This document shows, piece after piece, positions 27,198-36,704 of a stretch of 64,000 nucleotides of DNA. The DNA is from Alphaproteobacteria bacterium. Its GTDB lineage: Bacteria > Pseudomonadota > Alphaproteobacteria > Micropepsales > Micropepsaceae. Position numbers and translations under genes: made by a program. The stretch is taken from positions 186,001-250,000 of the forward strand of contig JAGWMG010000005.1 of the NCBI GenBank assembly GCA_028871795.1, read 5' to 3'. Within the stretch, counting starts at the first letter, position 1; the number at the start of each line of letters is the position of its first letter. The notes under the pieces are model-generated. The model was given only the letters and a program-made list of their open reading frames with translations, did not search any database and had not been told where the DNA came from.

Positions 27198-30100
27198 GTG
27201 TTGAAGCCAAATCGGACTCGGGCTGCGTCTTCGCGGCTGAAATTGGGCGCATCGGCGATCGCGTTGTTGACGATTGCGGGCACGGGCGCGGCGTTCGCGC
27301 AGGAGGCGACCGGTGTCGAGACGGTGGTCGTTACCGGTTTCCGCGAGAGCCTGGAGAAAGCGTTGGACATGAAGCGCAATGCGCTGGATTCGTCCGACTC
27401 CATCTTGGCCGAAGACATCGCCAAGTTCCCGGACATGAACGTCTCGGAATCTCTGCAGCGCATTCCCGGCGTCTCGCTCAACCGTGAATCAGGCGAAGGA
27501 CGCGAAATCACCGTACGCGGCCTGGGCGCGCAATTCACCCGCGTCCTCATCAACGGTGTGGAAGCCATCGCGACGGTCGGCTCGCAGGACGTCGACACGT
27601 CCAACCCGGGCAGCGGCGCCGGCGGCACCAACCGCGGCCGCGGCTTCGACTTCAACGTTTTCGCATCCGATCTCTTCAGCGCGTTGACGGTACACAAATC
27701 GAATTCCGCGTCCCTGGAAGAAGGTTCGCTCGGAGCAACCGTCGAGCTGCACACAGCTCATCCGTTCGATCACCCGGGCTTCGTGTTCACCACTTCGGCC
27801 CAGGCCGGCTATCAGGATCTTGCCGGCACTGTAAACCCGCGGTTTGCGGCTCTCATCTCCGATACATTCGCGGGCGGCAAGCTCGGCTTGCTGGTTTCGG
27901 GCGCCTACTCGTCCAACAACACGTTGGAAGAAGGCACCAGTTCGGTACGCTGGATGAACTATCTGGGCAATGGCGCGTACAACCCGGCCATAACGCAGCC
28001 AACGAGCAATGACTTCGCCAGCGTCAACGGAACGACCTGCCCCACGAGCGGCGCCCAACCCGCGGTTTGTGTCGCAGCGGACGCTGGGTTCCGTCCACGC
28101 TTTCCGCGCTACGATGTCATCACGCTCCACGAAAAGCGCCTGGGCCTGACCAGTTCGCTGCAATGGCAGCCGAACGACGCCACGCTATTCACGGTGGATG
28201 CGCTGTACGCCGACTTCGCTCAGGTTCGCAACGAGTACTATCTCGAAGCGAACTCGTTCAGCACCGGTAGCAAAGGCACTACGGCGACGTATGTGAATGG
28301 CAGCACGACGTATCACGTGTCGTCTCAGGGCGTCGGCGCCATCAACGTGCTTAATTACACACTCGGAGGCCCTACCGGCCTCACGACAGACATCAACGGA
28401 AATCTCTATAATACGAGCACTATCACCACTTTGTCTGCGACGAATGTTGGCCTTCGTAACGAGCATCGACTCGATCATCTCGATACACGGTTCATGCAGG
28501 TGACTCTCGACGGGTCGCACAGCTTCTCGGAGAATTTCAAGGTCCATACCCTGTTGGGCTGGTCGGAATCGCATCATCGCAACCCGGTCCAAACCACGTT
28601 GGCGGCGGATCTGGGCTGCGCCGGAACCGGAGCGACGGGAGCGTATACCTGCGGCGCCGGTACGACGGCGGATCCGTATAAGTACGATTACTCCCAGGGC
28701 AATATGCCGATGCTCTACATCGGTTCGCCTCAGCCTGGTGCAACGTGGTTCCTGTCGAACGTTCGTGAGCGCCAGGAATTCGCTTACAATTCCTATCGTT
28801 CCGCGTCACTCGATGCCGAATACGCACTGTCCAGTGAATTCAAGCTGTCCGGCGGCTTCGATTACAGGGACTTCGGCTTCGGCACGCTGGAAACGCGCCG
28901 CTCCACCGGCGGTACCGGCGAACTTGCCACGATCCCGGATGCCATCCGGTCGGTTCCTCTGTCCACTTACACGGCGCCAGTGTCGCTCAGAGGGATAAAT
29001 GTTCCGGCCGGATCCACGACAACGTGGCTGACGGCCGATCTCTCCAAGGCGGCTACGGCTATCAGCCTGTGGGATCCGACGGTATTTCCTCTGAACATGG
29101 CAGCGGGCTACAGCGCCACGGGTTCCGTAAGGGAAGACGACTTCGGCGGATGGGGGCAGGTCAACTGGGACACGACCCTCCACGGCATGGCCTTCCGTGG
29201 CGACGTCGGCATGCGTTACGTCCTGACGCAATCGGCGTCCACCGGGTTTGCGCTGATCAACAAGGTGATAATCCAGAAGACCGGGCACGAGGTTTATCAC
29301 GACTTCTTGCCGGCCTTGAACGCTGTTCTCGAACCGACGGACGATTTCCTGATCCGCTTCAACGCGAGCTATGCTATGTCGCGGCCGAATCTGTCGGGCA
29401 TGTTGCCCACTGGCTCGGTTTCGGTTTCTGGCAGCAACGCCACGGCGAAGGTGGGCAATCCGGCTTCGCCGCCGATGCGTTCGAAGAACCTCGATCTGGC
29501 CTTCGAATGGTACTACGGCAAGGGGTCGATGATTTCCGTTGCCGGATTCTGGAAACACCTCGACAACTTCGTGCAGTCGCAATCGATCACAGGGACGGCC
29601 GCTCAGAATCCGTTCGGCATGGACGACTCCGCGTTCATTGCGGCATGCGGCGGCACAACCTGGGCCAACATCACAAACGCCTTCTGCATTGGCAATGGCG
29701 GCCAAAACATGAGTTGGGTCTACACCGCGTCGAGGAGCGTCAAGGGTGCCCCGTTGTACGGCACGGAAATCAACTGGCAGCAGCAGCTCTACTTCCTGCC
29801 GCATCCGTTCGACAACTTTGGCGTCCTAGGGAACTACACCTACGTCCAGGCACAGCAGAGTTATTACGACACGAATGCCAAGCTCCTGATGAAGGCCGAC
29901 CTGAACAACATGTCGCGCAACAGCTACAACGCGACGGTTTACTACGACGATACGGTCTTCCAGGCGCGTGTGACAGCGGCGTTCCGCAGCCATTACATCA
30001 TCGACGCCAACATCCTTTCCAACTACAACAACTTCGGCATCTTCGTGAAATCCACGATGAACATCGATGCCTCCGCGTCCTACAAGTTGGACGAGAACTT

Positions 30101-30233
30101 CATGTTGACGTTCGACGCGCTCAACCTCACCAATCAGGCGAGCAACGTCTACGCGGACCAGTACGCCCAGCGGTCGTATCAGTACCACGAGACCGGCAGG
30201 GTATTTTACGTCGGTGCAAAATATACCTACTGA
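27198..30233 (+). CDS. TonB-dependent receptor (predicted uronate/oligouronide uptake)
   Basis: This outer-membrane active transporter has 1011 residues. GTG 27198 starts a signal peptide cut after AAFA (residue 34). A TonB-box-like ETVVVTGF follows, then the plug domain with SESLQRIPGVSLNRESGEGREITVRGLGAQFTRVLINGVEA. The 22-strand barrel ends in GAKYTY with a terminal aromatic. The NRESGEGR-type plug is typical of large carbohydrate-associated TonB receptors. The position between kduID and eda-kdgK and the shared operators suggest that it imports pectin- or alginate-type oligosaccharides (inference). A terminator follows. Confidence 0.92.
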   Translation: MLKPNRTRAASSRLKLGASAIALLTIAGTGAAFAQEATGVETVVVTGFRESLEKALDMKRNALDSSDSILAEDIAKFPDMNVSESLQRIPGVSLNRESGEGREITVRGLGAQFTRVLINGVEAIATVGSQDVDTSNPGSGAGGTNRGRGFDFNVFASDLFSALTVHKSNSASLEEGSLGATVELHTAHPFDHPGFVFTTSAQAGYQDLAGTVNPRFAALISDTFAGGKLGLLVSGAYSSNNTLEEGTSSVRWMNYLGNGAYNPAITQPTSNDFASVNGTTCPTSGAQPAVCVAADAGFRPRFPRYDVITLHEKRLGLTSSLQWQPNDATLFTVDALYADFAQVRNEYYLEANSFSTGSKGTTATYVNGSTTYHVSSQGVGAINVLNYTLGGPTGLTTDINGNLYNTSTITTLSATNVGLRNEHRLDHLDTRFMQVTLDGSHSFSENFKVHTLLGWSESHHRNPVQTTLAADLGCAGTGATGAYTCGAGTTADPYKYDYSQGNMPMLYIGSPQPGATWFLSNVRERQEFAYNSYRSASLDAEYALSSEFKLSGGFDYRDFGFGTLETRRSTGGTGELATIPDAIRSVPLSTYTAPVSLRGINVPAGSTTTWLTADLSKAATAISLWDPTVFPLNMAAGYSATGSVREDDFGGWGQVNWDTTLHGMAFRGDVGMRYVLTQSASTGFALINKVIIQKTGHEVYHDFLPALNAVLEPTDDFLIRFNASYAMSRPNLSGMLPTGSVSVSGSNATAKVGNPASPPMRSKNLDLAFEWYYGKGSMISVAGFWKHLDNFVQSQSITGTAAQNPFGMDDSAFIAACGGTTWANITNAFCIGNGGQNMSWVYTASRSVKGAPLYGTEINWQQQLYFLPHPFDNFGVLGNYTYVQAQQSYYDTNAKLLMKADLNNMSRNSYNATVYYDDTVFQARVTAAFRSHYIIDANILSNYNNFGIFVKSTMNIDASASYKLDENFMLTFDALNLTNQASNVYADQYAQRSYQYHETGRVFYVGAKYTY

Positions 30234-30256
30234 CCGTTCCTACCTGACTTTGGCGG

Positions 30257-30288
30257 CGCCGGGGACAACCTCCCCGGCGTCTTCTTTT
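30257..30288 (+). terminator. rho-independent terminator after the TonB receptor
   Basis: A 9-bp stem CGCCGGGGA / TCCCCGGCG with loop CAACC is followed by TCTTCTTTT. It lies 24 bases after the receptor stop and separates it from eda-kdgK. Confidence 0.8.
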
Positions 30289-30290
30289 GT

Positions 30291-30299
30291 GGGGGGGGG
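30291..30299 (+). repeat. homopolymer run of nine G
   Basis: Nine consecutive G bases lie directly after the terminator and 83 bases before the eda start. Such runs can change length by slippage; it is in untranslated sequence. Confidence 0.9.
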
Positions 30300-30382
30300 C
30301 GCCCACTGCGACCGATTTGGTGTTGCTTCCGGCGGTGAAGGTTGTTGAATTGCCGTGGCGGACAAAAGAAGGAGAACGGGGA

Positions 30383-31054
30383 ATGGCTAAGGACCGCATG
30401 GCCGTGTTGACGGCGATGATGGAGCAAGGGGTGATTCCCGTTTTTTATCACCCCGATGTCGAAGTTTGCACCAACGTGATCCAGGCTTGTGCCAACGGCG
30501 GGGCCAAGTGCATCGAGTTCACCAATCGCGGCGAATTCGCTGCGCACGTTTTCCTGCATGTGACGCGGCATTTCGCCAAGGCGGACCCGAGCGTGATCAT
30601 GGGCGTGGGTTCCGTCGTCGATGCGCCGACCGCCGGAATCTACATCGCCAACGGCGCGAAGTTCGTCGTCGGTCCGATCCTCAACGCCGATGTGGCCAAG
30701 GTCTGCAACCGCCGGAAAATCCCCTACAGCCCGGGCTGCGGCTCGGCGTCGGAAATCTCCTACGCCGAAGAGTTGGGCTGCGAGATCGTGAAGATATTTC
30801 CCGGCTCGTCCGTGGGCGGACCGGAATTCGTGAAGAACGTTCTCGGACCGATGCCGTGGACGCGTCTGATGCCGACCGGCGGCGTCGATCCGACGGAAGA
30901 ATCCTTGAGCAAGTGGTTCGGCGCGGGCATCGTCGCGGCCGGGATTGGCTCCAAGCTGATCACTTCCGACCTGCTCAAGGCCAAGGACTATGCCGGTATC
31001 GAGAACAAGGTCCGCGACACCGTCGCTCTCGTCAAGAAAATCCGCGGGAAATAG
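30383..31054 (+). CDS. eda: 2-dehydro-3-deoxy-phosphogluconate (KDPG) aldolase
   Basis: The enzyme cleaves KDPG to pyruvate and glyceraldehyde-3-phosphate. From ATG 30383 (AAGGAG 8 nt upstream) it has 223 residues, normal for class I KDPG/KHG aldolases. Visible are GVIPVFYHPD, a catalytic-acid glutamate in GAKCIEFTNRGEF, PYSPGCGSASEISYAEELG, the Schiff-base lysine in EIVKIFPGSSVGG, and the phosphate site LMPTGGVDPTEE with AAGIGSKL. kdgK follows after 2 bases, completing the KDG route. No LacI-type operator was found directly in front. Confidence 0.93.
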   Translation: MAKDRMAVLTAMMEQGVIPVFYHPDVEVCTNVIQACANGGAKCIEFTNRGEFAAHVFLHVTRHFAKADPSVIMGVGSVVDAPTAGIYIANGAKFVVGPILNADVAKVCNRRKIPYSPGCGSASEISYAEELGCEIVKIFPGSSVGGPEFVKNVLGPMPWTRLMPTGGVDPTEESLSKWFGAGIVAAGIGSKLITSDLLKAKDYAGIENKVRDTVALVKKIRGK

Positions 31055-31056
31055 AC

Positions 31057-32163
31057 ATGGCTGAGGAAATCCTGAAAATCCGTCCCGCCGGCGAGTGCAG
31101 GTGGGACTGCGTGTCCTTCGGCGAGGTGATGCTGCGCTTCGATCCGGGTTTCGGCCGCGTGCGCAATTCGCGGCGGTTCCAGGTGTGGGAAGGCGGCGGC
31201 GAGTACAACGTGGCGCGCGCCATGCGCAAATGCTGGGGCAAGCGCGCGTCCGTCGTGACGGCGCTGCCGGTCAACGATCTGGGCTGGCTGGTGGAAGACC
31301 TCATCATGCAGGGCGGGGTGGACACCTCGCACATCATCTGGCGCGAGTTCGATGGCATCGGCCGCAACACCCGCGTCGGGCTGAACTTCACCGAAAAGGG
31401 CTACGGCATCCGTGCGGCGCTGGGCTGCTCGGATCGCGCCAATTCCGCCGCCTCGCAGATCAAGCCGGGCGAAGTGAACTGGGACAAGCTGTTCGGTGAG
31501 GAAGGCGTGCGCTGGTTTCACACCGGCGGCATTTTCGCAGCGCTGGCGCCCAACACCTCGGAAGCGGTGATCGAAGCGGTGCAGGCCGCGCGACGGCACG
31601 GCACCATCGTCGCCTACGATCTCAACTACCGCGCTTCGCTGTGGAAGAGCCAGGGCGGCCAGGAGGGCGCGCAGAAGGTCAATCGCAAGACCGCCCAATA
31701 TGTCGATGTGATGATCGGCAACGAAGAGGACTTCACCGCCTGCCTCGGCTTTAAGGTGGAAGGCCTCGACGAGCACATCTCCAAGATCGATCCGGCCAAC
31801 TTCAAGAAGATGATCGCCGCCGCGGTCAAGGAGTTTCCGAACTTCAAGGTCGCGGCCACCACGCTGCGCAACGCCAAAACGGCGACGTTCAACGACTGGT
31901 CCGCTATCGTCTATGCTGGCGGGCAGTTCTATCAGTCGATGACGCGGGAGAATCTGGAGATCTACGACCGCGTCGGCGGCGGCGACGGGTTCGCCTCGGG
32001 TCTTGCGTACGGATTTCTGGAGGGCAAGGGACCGCAAGCGGCCGTGGACTATGGGGCCGCGCACGGCGCCTTGGCGATGACAACGCCGGGGGACACTTCT
32101 ATGGTCAACGTCAAGGAAGTCGAAGCCGTGATGAAGGGCAGGGGCGCGCGCGTCATCCGGTAA
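31057..32163 (+). CDS. kdgK: 2-dehydro-3-deoxygluconokinase (KDG kinase)
   Basis: This pfkB/ribokinase-family enzyme phosphorylates KDG to KDPG for Eda. It has 368 residues, slightly longer than the typical ~310-340. Substrate-side motif SFGEVMLRFDPGFGRVRNSRRFQVWEGGGEYNVAR and the C-terminal signature RVGGGDGFASGLAYGF with catalytic Asp310 are clear, and AYDLNYRASLWKS and MIGNEEDF are family-typical. It forms an operon with eda. The next gene (hpnI) is 81 bases away and functionally unrelated. Confidence 0.93.
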   Translation: MAEEILKIRPAGECRWDCVSFGEVMLRFDPGFGRVRNSRRFQVWEGGGEYNVARAMRKCWGKRASVVTALPVNDLGWLVEDLIMQGGVDTSHIIWREFDGIGRNTRVGLNFTEKGYGIRAALGCSDRANSAASQIKPGEVNWDKLFGEEGVRWFHTGGIFAALAPNTSEAVIEAVQAARRHGTIVAYDLNYRASLWKSQGGQEGAQKVNRKTAQYVDVMIGNEEDFTACLGFKVEGLDEHISKIDPANFKKMIAAAVKEFPNFKVAATTLRNAKTATFNDWSAIVYAGGQFYQSMTRENLEIYDRVGGGDGFASGLAYGFLEGKGPQAAVDYGAAHGALAMTTPGDTSMVNVKEVEAVMKGRGARVIR

Positions 32164-32244
32164 CCAAGGCGTTTAATGCCTCACCGAAAGGTGCGATGAT
32201 GGCGGCCGCGTGGGGCGTTCGGCCTCTGTGCGGAGCGCGCAGGG

Positions 32245-33384
32245 ATGGTGTTCTTCGAAATTCTGGGCTGGCTGTTGGCGGCGCTGTCGCTGTGCGGCGC
32301 CGCTTATACCGTGCTGGCGGCGGTCTTGGCGGGCGGTTACGCCCCCAGACGTGAAGCCATCGCATCGGATTTGCCGGGCGTCACCGTCCTCAAGCCGCTG
32401 CACGGCGCCGAACCGCACCTCGAAGACAATCTTGCGTCGTTCTTCGCCCAGGAATATCGGGCGCCGTTCCAACTCGTCTTCGGCGTCCAGAACGAACGCG
32501 ATCCGGCCATCCAAGTGGTCGAGCGCCTGCGCGCGCGCTATCCCCGCATCGATATGGCGCTGGTGGTCGACGGGCGGCGGTACGGCAGCAACGCCAAGGT
32601 CTCGAACCTCATCAACATGCGGGCCGCGGCCAAACACGATGTGCTGGTCCTGAGCGACAGCGACATCGCCGTGACGTCGGAGTACCTGGGCCGCGTGGTG
32701 GCGGAACTCCAACCGAGCGGGGTGGGCGCGGTCACCTGCCTGTACACCGGCTGGGCGGGAGCGGGCCTCGGCTCGCGCCTCTGTGCGATGGGGATCGACT
32801 ATCAGTTCCTTCCCAATGCGATCGCTGGCGTGACTTTGCGCTTTGCCGAGCCCTGTTTCGGTTCGACCATTGCGCTCAAGCGCACGGTGCTCGACGAAAT
32901 CGGCGGTCTGGAGGCGTTCGCCGGTTTTCTGGCCGACGATTACGAGATCGGCCGCGCCGTGCGCGCCAAGGGCTATCGCATCGCCATTCCGCGCATGGTC
33001 GTGCGACATGTCTGTAACGAAAAGAGCATCGCCGCGTGCCTGGCCCACGAACTGCGCTGGGCGCGCACCATCCGCGTGGTGGCGACCGCCGGACACGCCG
33101 GCAGCATCGTCACGAACGCCATTCCCTTAGCTCTACTGGGGACAATCCTGTCCGGTTTTACCTTGTTTGGCGTTGCGTGCCTTGTTACTACCCTGGTCGC
33201 GCGGGCCGTGCTCAAATGGCGTATCGATGTGTGTTTCGGATGCAACGGCGGACCGCTGTGGCTGCTTCCGCTGAGAGACGTGCTATCCTTCGGCGTCTTT
33301 CTGGTTTCGCTGTTCGGCGGGTCGGTGGAGTGGCAAGGCAGCCGCCTGCATGTGGAGCGGGGCGGCGTTTTGTCGAAATGGTGA
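32245..33384 (+). CDS. hpnI: hopanoid biosynthesis glycosyltransferase HpnI
   Basis: This GT2-family enzyme transfers N-acetylglucosamine to bacteriohopanetetrol (role established in Burkholderia-type systems). It has 379 residues: an N-terminal membrane helix at about 4-27, then the catalytic domain with GVTVLKPLHGAEPHLEDNL, LVLSDSDIAV (metal-binding acidic pair), FGSTIALKRTVL, FLADDYEIGRAV and the ELRWARTIR (Q/R-xx-RW-type) motif. C-terminal helices start at about 290. It is the first gene of an 11-gene plus-strand run of hpn genes. Confidence 0.93.
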   Translation: MVFFEILGWLLAALSLCGAAYTVLAAVLAGGYAPRREAIASDLPGVTVLKPLHGAEPHLEDNLASFFAQEYRAPFQLVFGVQNERDPAIQVVERLRARYPRIDMALVVDGRRYGSNAKVSNLINMRAAAKHDVLVLSDSDIAVTSEYLGRVVAELQPSGVGAVTCLYTGWAGAGLGSRLCAMGIDYQFLPNAIAGVTLRFAEPCFGSTIALKRTVLDEIGGLEAFAGFLADDYEIGRAVRAKGYRIAIPRMVVRHVCNEKSIAACLAHELRWARTIRVVATAGHAGSIVTNAIPLALLGTILSGFTLFGVACLVTTLVARAVLKWRIDVCFGCNGGPLWLLPLRDVLSFGVFLVSLFGGSVEWQGSRLHVERGGVLSKW

Positions 33385-33394
33385 GGTTTGGGTA

Positions 33395-34819
33395 ATGAAG
33401 TCTTTGTTCCTGCAGGCGCCTTCCTTCGACGGTTACGACGGCGGGGCCGGCGCGCGTTATCAGATGAAGCGCGAGGTTAAATCGTTCTGGTATCCGACCT
33501 GGCTGGCACAGGCCGCGGCGATGGTCGAGGGCGCCAAGCTGATCGACGCCCCGCCGCACGATCTGAAATTCTCCGACATCGTCGACGATGTGAAGGCCCA
33601 CGAGCTGATCGTCGTTCACACCTCGACGCCCTCCTTCAAGTCCGACTGCAGGACCGCCGGGATGATCCGGGAACTCAATCCGACGGCGATCGTCGGTTTC
33701 ATCGGCGCCAAGGTTGCGGTCGAGCCGGAGGAGAGCCTCAAGGCCTGCGAGGCGATCGATTTCGTCGCCCGCAACGAATACGAATTCACCATCAAGGAAA
33801 TCGCCGAAGGCCGTGACTGGGCGACGATCAAGGGCATGTCCTACCGGGGCAAGGATGGCGCCATCGTCCACAATCCGGAACGCGAAATCCTGATGGACAT
33901 GGACCGGCTGCCGTCCGTGCTGCCGCTCTACAAGCAGCTCGACACGACGAAGTATTTCGGCGGCTATCTCAAGCATCCGTATCTCTCTTTCTACACCGGG
34001 CGCGGCTGCAAATCGCACTGCACCTTCTGCCTGTGGCCGCAGACCATCGGCGGACACAAATACCGTTTCCGCTCGATTCCGGTCGTGGTCGAGGAGATCA
34101 AGTACATCCGGAAGAATTTTCCCGAGGTGAAGGAAATCTTCTTCGACGACGACACCTTGACCGACAATCACGACCGCGTGGAGTCCCTGGCTAAGGAGCT
34201 GGGCAAGCTCGGCGTCGTGTGGTCGTGCAACGCCAAGGCGAACGTGCCGCGCAAGACGCTGGAAGCGATGAAGGCGGGCGGGCTGCGCCTGCTGCTGGTC
34301 GGCTACGAATCCGGCAATCAGAAGATCCTGCACAACATCAAGAAGGGCTTGCTGGTCGATGTCGCGCGCAAGTTCAGCAAGGACTGCCACGAGCTCGACA
34401 TCATCGTCCACGGCACCTTCATCCTGGGCCTGCCGGGCGAAACGCGCGAAACCATCCGGGAAACGCTGGCCTTCGCGAAGGAGGTCAACCCGCGCACGCT
34501 GCAAGTGTCGCTGGCAGCGCCTTATCCGGGCACGTTCCTTTACAACCAGGCGAAGGAAAACGGCTGGTTCGCGGAGGATGTCGACCTCCTGACCGAGGAC
34601 GGCACCCAGATCGCGCCGCTCAACTATCCGCATCTCAGCCACACCGAGATTTTCGATTCGGTGGAGGACTTCTACAAGAAGTTCTATTTCCGGCCTTCGA
34701 AGATCGCCGAAATCGTCGGCGAGATGTTGACCTCGCGGGACATGCTGGTGCGCCGCCTGCGCGAGGGCGTCGAGTTCTTCCAATTCCTGCGCACGCGCGA
34801 AGACATGATCGTTTCTTGA
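33395..34819 (+). CDS. hpnJ: hopanoid biosynthesis radical SAM protein HpnJ
   Basis: HpnJ is proposed to contract the glucosamine ring to give the cyclitol ether head group. It has 474 residues: an N-terminal B12-binding-like domain (about 1-150, with VVHTSTPSFKSD and GFIGAKVAVEPE), then the radical SAM core with GRGCKSHCTFCLWPQ (Cys205, Cys209, Cys212), EIFFDDDTLTDN, GYESGNQ and ILGLPGETRET. ATG 33395 was chosen because the longer frame starts inside hpnI. It ends with TTGA shared with hpnK. Confidence 0.94.
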   Translation: MKSLFLQAPSFDGYDGGAGARYQMKREVKSFWYPTWLAQAAAMVEGAKLIDAPPHDLKFSDIVDDVKAHELIVVHTSTPSFKSDCRTAGMIRELNPTAIVGFIGAKVAVEPEESLKACEAIDFVARNEYEFTIKEIAEGRDWATIKGMSYRGKDGAIVHNPEREILMDMDRLPSVLPLYKQLDTTKYFGGYLKHPYLSFYTGRGCKSHCTFCLWPQTIGGHKYRFRSIPVVVEEIKYIRKNFPEVKEIFFDDDTLTDNHDRVESLAKELGKLGVVWSCNAKANVPRKTLEAMKAGGLRLLLVGYESGNQKILHNIKKGLLVDVARKFSKDCHELDIIVHGTFILGLPGETRETIRETLAFAKEVNPRTLQVSLAAPYPGTFLYNQAKENGWFAEDVDLLTEDGTQIAPLNYPHLSHTEIFDSVEDFYKKFYFRPSKIAEIVGEMLTSRDMLVRRLREGVEFFQFLRTREDMIVS

Positions 34820-35679
34820 AGAACCTGATCGTCACCGCGGATGATTTCGGAGTCGCGCGCGAGGTCAACGACGCGGTCGAACAGGCGCACAAGGAAGGCA
34901 TCCTCACCGCCGCCAGCCTGATGGTCTCGGCACCTGAGACGGCCGATGCGGTGCAACGCGCCAAGGGCATGCCTCGCCTGCGCGTGGGACTGCATCTGGT
35001 GCTGGTCGAAGGACGACCCATGCTGCCGCCTGCCGCCGTTCCCGATCTCGTCGACTCCGGCGGCTTGTTCCGCACCGATATGGTGCGTGCTGGCATCGCG
35101 ATGTTCCTCTTGCCGAAGGTACGCCGCCAGCTGGCCGCCGAAATCGAAGCGCAGTTCAACGCCTTTGCCGCGACGGGTCTCGAACTCGATCACGTCAACG
35201 CGCACAAGCATTTCCATCTGCATCCCACCGTCGCGGATCTGGTCGTGCGCATCGGCCGCGTGTTCGGCATGAAGGCCATGCGCGTGCCTTACGAACCGGG
35301 CGAGGTGCTTCGCCAGATCGAGCCGGCGTCACGGGGAAGTATCGTCGTGGAACTTTGGGCACGCCGCCTGCGCCGCCGGCTGGCGGCGGCCGGAATCTTT
35401 TCGCCGGACCGGGTATTCGGACTTGCCTGGTCGGGCGCCATGACGACGGCGCGGTTGACCAGTCTGCTGGCGCGCCTGCCCGACGGCACGAGCGAGATCT
35501 ATCTGCATCCGGCGGCGGGGCCGAAATTCGTTGGCGCCGCGCCCGGCTACCTTTACGAACAGGAACTGGCGGCTCTAATATCCTCACAAGCTATTGATTT
35601 AACAAAGAAAAATAATATCCGCATGGGAGCGTTCGGCAATTTCCTGCGGCGCGCCGAAGGCGGTACAGTCGCCGCGTAA
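34816..35679 (+). CDS. hpnK: hopanoid biosynthesis deacetylase HpnK (YdjC/ChbG family)
   Basis: HpnK removes the N-acetyl group from the sugar added by HpnI. It has 287 residues in the YdjC-like carbohydrate deacetylase fold, with metal-site motifs VTADDFGVAREVNDAV (Asp pair), RVGLHLVLVEG and DHVNAHKHFHLHP. The only start preserving the N-terminal strand is TTG 34816, which overlaps the hpnJ stop (TTGA) and implies coupled translation. A 41-base gap follows before hpnL. Confidence 0.92.
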   Translation: MKNLIVTADDFGVAREVNDAVEQAHKEGILTAASLMVSAPETADAVQRAKGMPRLRVGLHLVLVEGRPMLPPAAVPDLVDSGGLFRTDMVRAGIAMFLLPKVRRQLAAEIEAQFNAFAATGLELDHVNAHKHFHLHPTVADLVVRIGRVFGMKAMRVPYEPGEVLRQIEPASRGSIVVELWARRLRRRLAAAGIFSPDRVFGLAWSGAMTTARLTSLLARLPDGTSEIYLHPAAGPKFVGAAPGYLYEQELAALISSQAIDLTKKNNIRMGAFGNFLRRAEGGTVAA

Positions 35680-35720
35680 ATCGCCGCCGCCGCCCCACAC
35701 GCAACCAGCCAGCCCGTCTC

Positions 35721-36704
35721 ATGCATATGAAATTCGGCGCCATCGCAGCCCTGCTCGCCGGACTGACGGTGGCGGTTTTCGTGGTCCTGCACATCGGCAT
35801 TGCGCCGGTGCTGGACGCCGTCGCCAGGGTGGGCTGGGGCGGCTTTGCCTTGATCGTCCTGTGCGGGTTGGGGGTGGCGGGGATTCTGGCGACCGCCCTT
35901 TTTGCGCTGCTTTCGGACCATGCGCCTTGGCTCGCCTTTCTTGCCGCGCGTCAGCTGCGCGATTCAGCAAGCGATGTCCTTCCCTTCACGCAGATCGGCG
36001 GCATTGCTATCGGCGCGCGCGCGATCATCCTGGGTGGCGTCCCGGCGCCGTTCGCTTTTGCTGGAGCGATGGTGGACGTGACGACCGAACTCATCGCGCA
36101 GGTCGCTTTTGTCGCACTCGGGCTGATGCTTGGCGTCGCCAAGTTGCGCGCCAATGCGGAGCTGGCGCCTTATGCCAACGGGCTGATACTGGGTACGGCA
36201 TTGTTGGTTCCCGCCATGATCGCGCTTGTCGTGCTGCAGCGTCGCGGCAGTTCCCTGGCCGAGAAGCTTGCCGGCCGTTTCCTGCCGGCAGCGGTCAGCC
36301 ACACTGAGGCGTTCTCGCAGGCGCTGAACGGTCTCTACGGAAACCCATGGCGCGTGGCGCTCTCCGCGACGATCCATTTGTCGGCTTGGATTGCCAGCGG
36401 TGTGTGGGTCTGGGTGGTGCTCCGTTTGATCGGTATGCATATCGACGTGTTTTCAGCCGTCGTCATCGAAAGCCTGCTGGCCGCCTTGCGCAGCGCCACC
36501 GTCTTCATTCCTTCGGCCATCGGCGTGCAGGAGGCGGGCTATGCCGCTCTGGCGCCGGTGTTCGGCATGGGCCCCGAGGTGGGGTTCGCCGTGTCCTTGC
36601 TCAGGCGCGCGCGCGACATCGTGGTGGGTGTCCCGGTACTGCTGATATGGCAGGCCGTGGAGGGCAGGCGCGCCTTCGCACAACAAAACGGCGAATCCCC
36701 ATGA
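35721..36704 (+). CDS. hpnL: HpnL family integral membrane protein (flippase-like)
   Basis: The protein has 327 residues and about eight predicted membrane helices, and belongs to the lysylphosphatidylglycerol synthase transmembrane (flippase-like) superfamily found in hpn clusters. Recognisable segments are RQLRDSASDVLPFTQIGGIAIGARAIILGG and VVIESLLAALRSATVFIPSAIGVQEAGYAAL. A role in moving or presenting hopanoid precursors across the inner membrane is proposed but not proven. A second in-frame ATG is at 35727. It overlaps hpnA by ATGA. Confidence 0.9.
   Translation: MHMKFGAIAALLAGLTVAVFVVLHIGIAPVLDAVARVGWGGFALIVLCGLGVAGILATALFALLSDHAPWLAFLAARQLRDSASDVLPFTQIGGIAIGARAIILGGVPAPFAFAGAMVDVTTELIAQVAFVALGLMLGVAKLRANAELAPYANGLILGTALLVPAMIALVVLQRRGSSLAEKLAGRFLPAAVSHTEAFSQALNGLYGNPWRVALSATIHLSAWIASGVWVWVVLRLIGMHIDVFSAVVIESLLAALRSATVFIPSAIGVQEAGYAALAPVFGMGPEVGFAVSLLRRARDIVVGVPVLLIWQAVEGRRAFAQQNGESP

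Noticed and set aside
27307..27340. ACCGGTGTC and TTACCGGTTTC inside the TonB receptor start, resembling the operator
   Set aside because: They encode the TonB-box/plug start region and match only half the palindrome each.
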